From Thiotrichaceae bacterium (lineage in GTDB: Bacteria; Pseudomonadota; Gammaproteobacteria; Thiotrichales; Thiotrichaceae): a DNA stretch of 6,284 nt. Of the stretch, positions 1 to 6,167 are shown piece after piece (position 1 is the stretch's first letter; each line of letters opens with the position of its first letter). The position numbers were made by a program, and so were the translations under genes. Below the pieces are notes generated by a model. It saw only the letters and a list, made by a program, of their open reading frames with translations. It ran no database searches and was not told the origin of the DNA. The stretch is taken from assembly GCA_027024625.1 (NCBI GenBank), contig JALVRY010000128.1, positions 1-6,284 on the forward strand, given 5' to 3'.

Positions 1-700
1 TAAAGAAAATCAGTTTTTTAGAAAAAAATTAGAATTTTCATCTGCACAACAGCAACTTTTTCAAGGCTTAAAAGCTGAAAATGAAAATTTGCGTAAGCAA
101 CTTGCAGCGAAGCCAAAGAGCTACCATAAATTTTCACTTGCAGATGTTCTAAGTATTACACGAGGGAATTTTAGGCAAGAAACGACAATTAATATGGGTG
201 AAGATCAAGGCGTGACTGTTGGCCAACCAGTTCTTAGTGTTGGTAACATATATGGTCAAGTTATTGAAGTTTCGCCTTTTACATCGACCATAATTCAACT
301 TACTGATCCCCATCATACAATACCCGTTTATAATAAAAGAAATGGTCAAAGTGCCTTGGCAACGGGAACAGGTGAACTTAACTTACTTAAGCTAAAAGAT
401 GTTGTTGCGAATGCAGATGTACGAACGGGGGATGTATATGTCAGCTCGGGCTTCGGTCAGTTGTTTCCAGCGAATTATCCCGTAGCAAAGGTAATTGAGG
501 TAAAGTTTGAGCCAGATGATCCATTTTTATCGGTAAAAGCAGAAACCTATGTAAATTATGACACTAGTCGTGAAGTATTACTGGTGTGGAAAGGTAAAGA
601 GGTAAATGTAGAAAATTCAGTAGATGCGCAAGATAGCTCAAGCCCTGCAAAGAATGATTCAAAGGAAACTTTGACTAAGGAGGCGGGGAATAATGGATAG
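1..700 (+). CDS. mreC: Rod shape-determining protein MreC, 5' end cut by window edge
   Basis: MreC is a periplasmic scaffold anchored in the inner membrane that links MreB to the wall-elongation enzymes. The reading frame is open from base 2, so the start codon, cytoplasmic tail and membrane helix lie outside; 232 residues are visible. The first 35 or so are rich in Lys, Glu and Gln and fit the coiled-coil dimerisation segment. The rest is the beta-rich MreC core, recognisable from GVTVGQPVLSVGNIYGQV, then QLTDPHHTIPV, GTGELNLLKL and SSGFGQLFPANYPVAKVIEV. The last 30 or so residues are a polar, Ser/Asn/Lys-rich, probably disordered tail. TTG at 89 is an internal leucine codon, not a start. 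The gene ends by overlapping mreD by 8 bases, so the two are co-transcribed; mreB is expected just upstream (known order, not seen). Confidence 0.95.
   Translation, partial: KENQFFRKKLEFSSAQQQLFQGLKAENENLRKQLAAKPKSYHKFSLADVLSITRGNFRQETTINMGEDQGVTVGQPVLSVGNIYGQVIEVSPFTSTIIQLTDPHHTIPVYNKRNGQSALATGTGELNLLKLKDVVANADVRTGDVYVSSGFGQLFPANYPVAKVIEVKFEPDDPFLSVKAETYVNYDTSREVLLVWKGKEVNVENSVDAQDSSSPAKNDSKETLTKEAGNNG
676..683 (+). promoter_or_regulatory. Strong ribosome binding site of mreD
   Basis: TAAGGAGG lies inside the end of mreC, nine bases before the ATG at 693. It is close to a perfect anti-16S match and fixes the mreD start. It is the strongest Shine-Dalgarno sequence in the window, which suggests mreD is translated independently of ribosomes finishing mreC. 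Confidence 0.8.
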
Positions 701-1181
701 GGTAAGTTTGCGTTTTACAGGGGCAGTTGTTACATCAGTTATTATTGCAATTATGCTGACTATATTACCTTTGCCTGATGCAATATCTGCATGGAAACCA
801 GATTGGATTGCATTAACTTTGATACATTGGGCAATAGTTTTGCCTCGTCGTATATCATTATTGCTTGCTTGGTTTGTCGGTTTGTTGGTCGATACGTTGT
901 ATGGAACGATACTCGGGCAACATGCGTTGGGTTTTACAATTGTTTTGTACTTTGCCTTGAGGTTTTCTGAGCGGATTAACCCTCTAATTATTTGGCAGCA
1001 AATCTTTATGATTAGTATCGTTCTTAGCACGTATTTGCTAATTAATCTTTGGTTGTTAGGTGTGACTGGTAATAGCCCAAATACATGGGCATATTGGCTA
1101 GCTTTGTTTGGAAGTCTGTTGATTTGGCCCTTTTGGCATAAAATATTAGGCTTGTTCGTTGTAACACGTAAGCATTTGTAG
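693..1181 (+). CDS. mreD: Rod shape-determining protein MreD
   Basis: MreD is a small integral inner-membrane protein of the elongasome that works with MreC, MreB, RodA and PBP2. The 162 residues match the usual family length. The protein is very hydrophobic, with about five to six membrane segments (roughly residues 8-28, 38-51, 54-74, 78-91, 98-123 and 132-156). Family landmarks are KPDW at 35-38, LPRR at 50-53, GLLVD at 63-67 and LGQHALG at 74-80. The start is fixed by a strong ribosome site and an 8-base overlap with mreC. In many proteobacteria mrdA/rodA or maf/rng follow mreD; here the next gene converges from the other strand, so mreD is the last gene of this operon. Confidence 0.93.
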   Translation: MDRVSLRFTGAVVTSVIIAIMLTILPLPDAISAWKPDWIALTLIHWAIVLPRRISLLLAWFVGLLVDTLYGTILGQHALGFTIVLYFALRFSERINPLIIWQQIFMISIVLSTYLLINLWLLGVTGNSPNTWAYWLALFGSLLIWPFWHKILGLFVVTRKHL

Positions 1182-1182
1182 C

Positions 1183-1204
1183 TTTATTTGCATAATAAAT
1201 TTTT
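1183..1204 (+). terminator. Weak candidate terminator after mreD
   Basis: Directly after the mreD stop, TTTATT (1183-1188) and AATAAA (1194-1199) can form a 6-bp stem with a 5-base loop, followed by a run of five T (1200-1204). The stem is all A-T and weak. It is better placed for + strand transcripts; no matching hairpin with a T run is seen for tyrA transcripts in the 79-bp convergent gap (1182-1260). Confidence 0.3.
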
Positions 1205-1260
1205 GAATTTTTTTTCGAGTGTGGTTAGGCCGATTTGTAGTAATTTGGTTTGTAAATTAT

Positions 1261-2142
1261 TTATTTCTCTAGTTTTTTTATGAAGATGTCCCTTGCTTGT
1301 TTTGCGTTACAAAAAATATCGATTACAGCATCTGCATCCTCATTATCAATATATCTAGCAAGCTGATTTAAACTACTTTGGTATTCACTGATCATTTCAA
1401 GGATGGCGCTGCGGTTAGCGATGCATATATCTCGCCACATTACGGGATCGCTAGAGGCGATGCGAGTAAAGTCTTTAAAACCACCAGCTGAATAGCGAAA
1501 GATATCTTCACTTTCTTTAGATTTTGCAAGAGTGTCTACTAAGTTAAATGCTAATAAATGAGGAAGATGACTAGTTGCAGCTAGTACCTTGTCATGTTGT
1601 TCAACCTCCATAATTTCAACATTTGCTCCTGCAACTTCCCACATCGCAGCAACGGCTTGCACTGCTAATTCATTAGTTGTACTTAGCGGCGTTAGGATAG
1701 TGCGTCGTCCTATGTATAAATTATCAATAGCTGCATCTACGCCACTCTGTTCCCGTCCTGCGATAGGATGTCCTGCAACAAATTGAGAGTAATCGGCTCC
1801 AAATACGTTTTTTACGGCTTGGATAACACTAGCCTTTGAGCTACCAGCATCGGTGATAATGGCATCCCTACAGAGGGAGTTCTTAATTTGCTTTAATACC
1901 GTTTCCATTGCCCCAAGGGGAACGGCTAGCAATATCATATCGGCATTTTCAGCTGCTTTTGCAGGGTCAAGGTAATACTCATCAATGACATCTAGCTCTA
2001 CAGCATGCTGTAGGTGAGATTCGTTACGGCTACAGCCGACTATTTTTTGGCAATAATTCGCTTTTTTAAGAGCCATAGCTAAGGAGCCACCAATTAGTCC
2101 GACTCCAAAAATTGTTAATTGATGAATTTGAAATTGGCTCAC
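1261..2142 (-). CDS. tyrA: Prephenate (or arogenate) dehydrogenase TyrA
   Basis: TyrA catalyses the NAD(P)-dependent oxidative decarboxylation of prephenate to 4-hydroxyphenylpyruvate (or arogenate to tyrosine) in the cytoplasm. The 293 residues are typical of a stand-alone enzyme, with no fused chorismate mutase, ACT or EPSP-synthase domain. The N-terminal Rossmann site is GVGLIGGS (13-20). TDAGSSK (97-103), GHPIAGRE with His125, SHLPH (191-195) and DFTRIASSDP with Arg227 line the active site, matching the catalytic His and substrate-binding Arg of the family. The start is GTG at 2142, whose GTGA overlaps the hisC TGA stop, so translation is probably coupled; an AAGG about ten bases upstream may help. 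It is the last gene of the minus-strand block. Prephenate versus arogenate and NAD versus NADP preference cannot be read safely from the sequence. Confidence 0.93.
   Translation of the reverse strand: MSQFQIHQLTIFGVGLIGGSLAMALKKANYCQKIVGCSRNESHLQHAVELDVIDEYYLDPAKAAENADMILLAVPLGAMETVLKQIKNSLCRDAIITDAGSSKASVIQAVKNVFGADYSQFVAGHPIAGREQSGVDAAIDNLYIGRRTILTPLSTTNELAVQAVAAMWEVAGANVEIMEVEQHDKVLAATSHLPHLLAFNLVDTLAKSKESEDIFRYSAGGFKDFTRIASSDPVMWRDICIANRSAILEMISEYQSSLNQLARYIDNEDADAVIDIFCNAKQARDIFIKKLEK
1998..2013. repeat. Perfect 16-bp palindrome inside tyrA
   Basis: CTACAGCATGCTGTAG is exactly self-complementary. A third copy of its half-site, CTACAGC, follows at 2030-2036. It lies in the tyrA coding region, around the codons for Gln45 to Glu49. 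Function is unknown; it may be chance. Confidence 0.5.
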
Positions 2143-3335
2143 AGGTTCATAACCTTATCCAAGGCTGCGATGCAGCGATTATTTTGTTCTTCAGTTCCAA
2201 TGGTAATGCGTAAATGTTGTGGCAAATTATAGTTAGCTATGGGACGCACAATAACTCCTTCTCGTAGCAAAGCTTCGTAGATTAACGCGGCGTGTTCGCC
2301 AACTTTGATCGTTAAAAAGTTAGCAACAGACGGAATATAGTCAATTTGTCTCTTTTTACATGCACTCATCCATTGTTCCAAGCCTTCTAGATTGCTTCTT
2401 TTGCTTCTTGCTACATGCTCATCATCATCCAAAGCGGCTTCAGCAGCGAGTAGAGCCAAGCTATTCACGTTGAAAGGTTGGCGTACACGATTTAATAAGT
2501 CTGCAATTTCAGGGCTGGAAACAGAATAACCTATGCGTAGTCCTGCTAGGCCATAAATTTTTGAAAAGGTTCGCGTCACAATGAGGTTTGGATATTTGCT
2601 TAACCAATCAACTGTATTTGGATAAACCCCGCGATCAACATATTCGCAATAGGCTTCATCAACGACGACAATGACGTGGCTAGGTACTTGCTGCATGAAG
2701 TTATCTAGTTCATTTTTATTAAGCCATGTTCCAGTTGGATTATTGGGGTTTGCGATGAATACTATATAAGTATTGCCACGAATTTGGTGTAACATGGCAT
2801 TAAGATCGTGCCCGTAAGGCATTCTATGGTCTTCTGGGTTGGCTTCCGCAATATCCATTCCAGCGCTGACCGCTTTTGTAATGATAGGATATACAGCAAA
2901 AGCATATTCAGAAAATACCGCATCACGACGTATTGTTAAAAAGCTACGTGCAATTAAATCTAAAACATCATTTGAACCATTGCCTAAGGTAATTTGATCG
3001 GGTGATATTTTGTTATTGTCTGAAGAGAGCTTTTTTGCAAGCTTCTTTTTAAGTGAATGACCACTGCCGTCTGGATATAACTCTAAGGCTCGCATCGTTC
3101 GGCTTGTGTTGCTGGAATCAAGATAATAGTCATTAAGGCTATCATGTACTGCTGCAATTGCTTTAGGGCTTGCTCCTAGCGGGTTTTCATTTGATGCTAA
3201 CTTAAGTGTTGTGCCTTGCTCTAACCCTAATTCTCGTTCTACTTCTTCTATCGGTTTGCCGGGGAGATAAGGATTTAACTCCTGAATGGCAGAGACCGCA
3301 TACTTCCATGTTTTTTGTTCCATTTTTATTGCCAT
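2139..3335 (-). CDS. hisC: Histidinol-phosphate/aromatic aminotransferase (HisC2 type)
   Basis: This is a PLP-dependent class I/II aminotransferase. Known activity is histidinol-phosphate transamination; copies next to pheA and tyrA usually also transaminate aromatic keto acids, which is the likely job here (inference). Landmarks are LASNENPLGASPKA (46-59), YPDGSG (87-92), LGNGSND (117-123), NPNNPTG (196-202), VDEAYCEY (225-232), the PLP lysine in TFSKIYGLAGLRIGY (Lys259, Arg267) and the C-terminal LLREGVIVRPI. At 398 residues it is about 30 longer than usual. Much of the excess is a segment at about 69-86, between the Pro-Lys-Ala-Ile-Ala-Ala-Val helix and YPDG, where homologues have only a few residues. 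The start may be Met1 or Met5; neither has a good ribosome site. The 3' end overlaps tyrA by four bases; pheA lies 81 bases upstream. Confidence 0.92.
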   Translation of the reverse strand: MAIKMEQKTWKYAVSAIQELNPYLPGKPIEEVERELGLEQGTTLKLASNENPLGASPKAIAAVHDSLNDYYLDSSNTSRTMRALELYPDGSGHSLKKKLAKKLSSDNNKISPDQITLGNGSNDVLDLIARSFLTIRRDAVFSEYAFAVYPIITKAVSAGMDIAEANPEDHRMPYGHDLNAMLHQIRGNTYIVFIANPNNPTGTWLNKNELDNFMQQVPSHVIVVVDEAYCEYVDRGVYPNTVDWLSKYPNLIVTRTFSKIYGLAGLRIGYSVSSPEIADLLNRVRQPFNVNSLALLAAEAALDDDEHVARSKRSNLEGLEQWMSACKKRQIDYIPSVANFLTIKVGEHAALIYEALLREGVIVRPIANYNLPQHLRITIGTEEQNNRCIAALDKVMNL

Positions 3336-3360
3336 TTATTGTCTTAGAGAACCTTTATTA

Positions 3361-3388
3361 ATTATAGTCTGAGTGCTTTATTCGTTAA
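3361..3388 (-). promoter_or_regulatory. Candidate sigma70 promoter in front of hisC-tyrA
   Basis: On the minus strand a perfect -10 box TATAAT (3366-3361) follows a -35-like TTAACG (3388-3383, four of six consensus bases) at 16 bases. Transcription would begin near 3354, giving a short leader of about 20 bases before the hisC ATG at 3335. The position in the 81-bp pheA-hisC gap suggests hisC-tyrA can be expressed apart from pheA. Confidence 0.5.
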
Positions 3389-3416
3389 TCAATAAGATTT
3401 CTTTTCATTATAAAAA

Positions 3417-4514
3417 CTACAAAACAGCTTCGGGGTATGAACCTAGCACTCTAACGTATTCTGCTTCTTGCTTCAGCGCAGTTAATGCTATTTTGAGTTT
3501 CTCGTTTTTTTCGTGCCCGATAACATCAAGAAAAAAGACATAGTCCCAGTTGACGCAGCGTGAAGGGCGCGATTCAATTCGCGTCATATCTAGGCCGTTT
3601 TTCACCAATGGTTCTAGCAAATTATATAAAGCACCAGGTTTATTACTTGTAGACACTAGCAATGATGTTTTGTCTTTACCGCTTGGAGGGACTTTTTGCT
3701 CGCCTATGATTAAAAAACGTGTTGTATTATTTGGTTGGTCTTCAATATTCATTTGAACCACCTTGATACCATAGACTTCAGCAGCCTGTTGACCTCCAAT
3801 CGCGGCGGCCTCACTATCATCACAGGCTAGACGAGCGGCTTCGGTATTGCTATTAACAGGAATACGTTCAGCCTTCGGTAAGTGGCTATCTAGCCAACGT
3901 CGACATTGTGCAAGTGACTGTTGGTGTGAGTACACACGTTTAACATCATGCCAATTCTCTTGCTGGCACATCAAATTCTGATGAATTCTTAAATCTACTT
4001 CACCGCAGATTCGCAGAGAAGAGTCTACGAAGCTATCCAATGTATGTGTAATGACCCCTTCTGTAGAGTTTTCAATAGGAACAACGCCATAATGAGCTGA
4101 GCCTGCTTCCACTTCTCGAAAGATTAGGTCGATAGTTTCACAGGGGCGTGCGATAACCGAATGTCCAAAGTGCTTATGTACGGCAGTTTGAGAAAATGTT
4201 CCAACAGGGCCGAGGAAAGCAATATTAAGTTTCTCTTCTAATGATAAGCATGATGATATGATTTCACGATAGATTCGAGTGATCTGCTCATTATGTAGTG
4301 GGCCTGTATTTTGCGAAATCATTCGGCGGAGTATCTGTGCTTCTCGCTCAGGGCGATAAAACATAATTTTCTTATCGCCAGTTTGCTCAGTTCCTTGTTT
4401 TGCTTCTGCAACTTTTTCTGCCCATTTTGCTCGAGAATTCATGAGTTCAAGCATTTGGTCATCAATCGAATCTATATTTTCACGAATTTCTTGTAATGTG
4501 CTTTTATCTGACAT
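3417..4514 (-). CDS. pheA: Bifunctional chorismate mutase / prephenate dehydratase (P-protein)
   Basis: This cytoplasmic enzyme converts chorismate to prephenate and then to phenylpyruvate, committing carbon to phenylalanine. The 365 residues equal the usual size of the fused enzyme. Residues about 1-95 are an AroQ-type chorismate mutase with Arg11, Arg28, Lys39 and YRPEREA (53-59). The prephenate dehydratase domain runs from about 97 to 272, with FLGPVGTFSQ (100-109), VPIENSTEGV (145-154), and the catalytic Thr-Arg-Phe motif at 265-267. An ACT domain follows (about 283-360) with KPGALYNLLEP (292-302) and IESRP (313-317), the motifs that bind phenylalanine for feedback inhibition in known homologues. 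The ATG at 4514 has only a poor ribosome site. The gene lies 79 bases after the 133-aa gene and 81 before hisC; no attenuator-like leader peptide rich in Phe codons was seen in front of it. Confidence 0.96.
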   Translation of the reverse strand: MSDKSTLQEIRENIDSIDDQMLELMNSRAKWAEKVAEAKQGTEQTGDKKIMFYRPEREAQILRRMISQNTGPLHNEQITRIYREIISSCLSLEEKLNIAFLGPVGTFSQTAVHKHFGHSVIARPCETIDLIFREVEAGSAHYGVVPIENSTEGVITHTLDSFVDSSLRICGEVDLRIHQNLMCQQENWHDVKRVYSHQQSLAQCRRWLDSHLPKAERIPVNSNTEAARLACDDSEAAAIGGQQAAEVYGIKVVQMNIEDQPNNTTRFLIIGEQKVPPSGKDKTSLLVSTSNKPGALYNLLEPLVKNGLDMTRIESRPSRCVNWDYVFFLDVIGHEKNEKLKIALTALKQEAEYVRVLGSYPEAVL

Positions 4515-4593
4515 GTTTATCTTTGGTTTTTATGTTTCTTGAGTTCTATTTGGATCAGTAGCTTATTGACTGTGCCATAATAAAGTCGCAGAT

Positions 4594-4995
4594 TCAGTTT
4601 TTAGGGTTAACCCAACCGTATGTGCAGTCAACTTCGACACGAACACGCATCAGACCATGTATACCTTCATTGAAAATAACTTCGATAGGGCGTTTCTTAC
4701 GAAAACGACGATGAGGCTTGCGTAACCACAAATAACGCATTTGCTGACTAAACGGAAAAGTCGTGCGTAAAGCATCTGCAATGCCGCTGATATGATCAAT
4801 GCGAGTCATGACCTCTTCTGTTTGTGGAAAAGCTTTGTCTCTATTACGATACTGTTGGATATGGCGAGATTTTGTTTTCTCAGGCAGACCTATCAGCTCA
4901 ATCATTTGATCCGGTGTTAATTTCCATTCATCAAGATAGGCAATAACAGCTTGCGTGATGTTTATCATATCTTCTTTGCTGTGTTCTTCTGGCAT
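4594..4995 (-). CDS. Xre/MbcA/ParS-type (DUF2384) antitoxin-like protein, no toxin partner seen
   Basis: The 133-residue protein resembles the antitoxin half of RES-Xre type toxin-antitoxin pairs. Residues about 11-60 are helical and look like the divergent helix-turn-helix region. Residues about 67-126 fit the C-terminal toxin-binding domain: LRTTFPFSQQMRYLWLRKPH, then RRFRKKRPIEVI and EGIHGLMRVRVEVD, matching the family pattern of a Trp-Leu-x-x-Pro-x-x-x-Phe core and a Pro-Ile-Glu-Val turn. The usual partner, a RES-domain toxin of about 150-230 residues, is absent on either side. The start is ATG at 4995, sharing its A with the TAA stop of the 94-aa gene, with AAGGA (5007-5003) seven bases upstream, so the two are coupled. 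Its role may be regulatory rather than antitoxin. Family call is from remembered motifs; function is uncertain. Confidence 0.72.
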   Translation of the reverse strand: MPEEHSKEDMINITQAVIAYLDEWKLTPDQMIELIGLPEKTKSRHIQQYRNRDKAFPQTEEVMTRIDHISGIADALRTTFPFSQQMRYLWLRKPHRRFRKKRPIEVIFNEGIHGLMRVRVEVDCTYGWVNPKN

Positions 4996-5279
4996 TACTT
5001 GTTCCTTAAAGAGTCAATTGAAACAACATTTGTGTCAACTTCATCTTGTTCATCAATGAAGCGTGGCATTGAAGGTGATATACCTGCTTGGTCGGCTAAT
5101 TCTTTTTCACGGGTTGCAATTAGACTTAAACATACTTTTATATCTTCAACAGTACCCGTTTTTAAGGGATATTCAACAGTAGCATCAGTGGGGGTTAAAT
5201 CTTTAATAATTTTAGACAAAGTCTTGCGCATTGCCAATAAAATGCGACGTTCTTTGGATTCATAAAACTCTTTAGACAT
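4995..5279 (-). CDS. Conserved-looking small protein of unknown function (94 aa)
   Basis: I do not recognise a characterised function. The first 65 residues read as a compact helical unit with ERRILLAMRKTL (10-21), a linker with Pro30 and Pro38, and TVEDIKVCLSLIATREKEL (43-61). The tail (about 70-94) is acidic and probably flexible. There is no signal peptide, membrane helix or metal motif. Similar small proteins in gammaproteobacteria are, as I recall, sometimes labelled segregation and condensation protein A, but it is far too short to be a full ScpA and I would not transfer that name. The start is supported by AGGA (5290-5287) seven bases before the ATG. It overlaps the downstream antitoxin-like gene by one base, so the two products probably act together or need matched levels. 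moeB ends 60 bases upstream. Confidence 0.75.
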   Translation of the reverse strand: MSKEFYESKERRILLAMRKTLSKIIKDLTPTDATVEYPLKTGTVEDIKVCLSLIATREKELADQAGISPSMPRFIDEQDEVDTNVVSIDSLRNK

Positions 5280-5309
5280 AAAAAATTCCTAGATTTGAAA
5301 ACTGTGAGA

Positions 5310-5339
5310 ATACTAGCACTTATCCAGTATCCCTACCAA
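5310..5339 (-). promoter_or_regulatory. Candidate promoter with overlapping inverted repeat, upstream of the 94-aa gene
   Basis: On the minus strand TTGGTA (5339-5334) and TAGTAT (5315-5310) form a -35/-10 pair 18 bases apart, and TG sits one base before the -10 (TGCTAGTAT), an extended -10 pattern. Transcription would start near 5303, about 24 bases before the ATG at 5279. An inverted repeat ATACT/AGTAT with an 11-base centre (5310-5330) covers the -10 and spacer and could be an operator. Each box matches only four of six consensus bases. Confidence 0.35.
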
Positions 5340-6095
5340 TTATGACGTAGAGCAAGTAGGGCAATTGCTATCTTGTTTCAGTTTCATTTCACGCCATTCC
5401 ATATACTTAGCATCTAATATAAGTAGCCTGCCTGATAATGTAGGTAGGCCTGTTAAAAGTTTTAATACCTCGGTAGCTTGGATGCTACCGATGATTCCAG
5501 CAACGGGAGCCAAGACCCCAGTGGTGCTGCATGTGTCTTCCATCTCTCCTTCTTTGCTATAAAGGCACTGGTAACATCCTCTATCTGCTTGCTTATAATC
5601 AAATGTTGTCACCTGCCCCTCCATTCGAATAACCGCCCCTGAAACTAAAGGTGTTTGACTATTAACACAGGCTTTATTGATAGCAAAGCGTATCGGGAAA
5701 TTATCCGTACAATCAACAACAACATCCTGTTTTTGCACGAGTTTTTTTAATTTATTTTCTGATAATTTTTCATTAATGAGCTGATATTCGATGCCGGGGT
5801 TAATTTCACATAAGGTTTTTTCTGCGGATGCAACTTTTGATAAGCCAATGCTAGTTGTGGCATGAATGATTTGTCGCTGCAAATTACTGAGTTCAACATG
5901 ATCAAAATCAACTAATGTGAGTTTACCTATTCCCGCTGCGGCTAAATACATAGCAACAGGAGCGCCTAATCCGCCCAATCCAATAATCATCACCTGTGAG
6001 TTAAGCAATGTTTTTTGACCTTGAATGTCAATTTCGGGTAGCAATATTTGGCGACTATATCGCAGTAACTTTTCATCATCCATGGCAGTGACCAT
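5340..6095 (-). CDS. moeB: HesA/MoeB/ThiF family adenylyltransferase, MoeB-like
   Basis: This E1-like enzyme uses ATP to adenylate the C-terminal Gly-Gly of a sulfur carrier: MoaD for molybdopterin, or ThiS for thiamine. The 251 residues match MoeB length. Visible parts are Arg15 in RYSRQILLPE, the nucleotide loop GLGGLG (39-44), DFDHVELSNLQRQ with Arg74, Lys87, CTDN with Asp131, and four zinc-site cysteines in CYQC (174-177) and CPTC (245-248). GAVIRMEGQVTTF and REMKL favour MoeB over ThiF; Cys189 in TCSTTGV is where ThiF has its catalytic cysteine. There is no rhodanese domain. Family alignment favours Met5 (ATG at 6083) as the true start over Met1 (6095); neither has a clear ribosome site. 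No moa, moe or thi gene is nearby, so the carrier partner is unknown. Confidence 0.88.
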   Translation of the reverse strand: MVTAMDDEKLLRYSRQILLPEIDIQGQKTLLNSQVMIIGLGGLGAPVAMYLAAAGIGKLTLVDFDHVELSNLQRQIIHATTSIGLSKVASAEKTLCEINPGIEYQLINEKLSENKLKKLVQKQDVVVDCTDNFPIRFAINKACVNSQTPLVSGAVIRMEGQVTTFDYKQADRGCYQCLYSKEGEMEDTCSTTGVLAPVAGIIGSIQATEVLKLLTGLPTLSGRLLILDAKYMEWREMKLKQDSNCPTCSTS

Positions 6096-6167
6096 ACTAT
6101 TAAGTTCGGGTTTAGGGGAGATATTCTATAAGGAGTAATAATAACTAAAAATATCTTGAGACGACCA
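6096..6167. promoter_or_regulatory. Divergent intergenic region with probable start signals for moeB and the exported-protein gene
   Basis: This 72-bp space must carry both divergent starts. An AT-rich core, TATTCTATA (6122-6130), could serve as -10 on either strand, but I find no convincing -35 partner. An isolated AGGAG (6131-6135) on the + strand is 32 bases before the first ATG at 6168. No operator is recognisable. Confidence 0.3.

Noticed and set aside
89..700. A short gene starting at TTG 89
   Set aside because: The frame is open to the left edge and the upstream codons continue the MreC coiled coil, so this is internal to a truncated mreC.
659..1030. Minus-strand open frame of 123 codons
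   Set aside because: It is antisense to mreC/mreD, which are clearly real; the translated sequence has no recognisable features.
1570..1585. Near-palindrome ACTAGTTGCAGCTAGT in tyrA
   Set aside because: One mismatched pair, inside conserved coding sequence for the active-site region; no sign of function.
4515..4593. Promoter or phenylalanine attenuator in front of pheA
   Set aside because: TATTAT-like boxes have no acceptable -35, and no leader peptide rich in Phe codons or terminator hairpin is visible.
4604..4613. Palindrome GGGTTAACCC near the 3' end of the 133-aa gene
   Set aside because: It is short, has no loop or T run, and is explained by Val-Asn-Pro codons; not a credible terminator.
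4951..5265. Plus-strand open frame of 104 codons
   Set aside because: It is the complement of the 94-aa gene and the start of the 133-aa gene, both of which have ribosome sites and family-like sequence; it has neither.
4995..5279. Reading the 94-aa protein as an ubiquitin-like or ThiS/MoaD carrier for the neighbouring MoeB
   Set aside because: It ends in Leu-Arg-Asn-Lys with no Gly-Gly, and the sequence looks helical, not a beta-grasp fold.
5470..5491. Perfect 8-bp hairpin TCGGTAGC / GCTACCGA with a 6-base loop
   Set aside because: It lies inside the moeB coding region with no T run; a stem of this length is expected about once by chance in a window this size.
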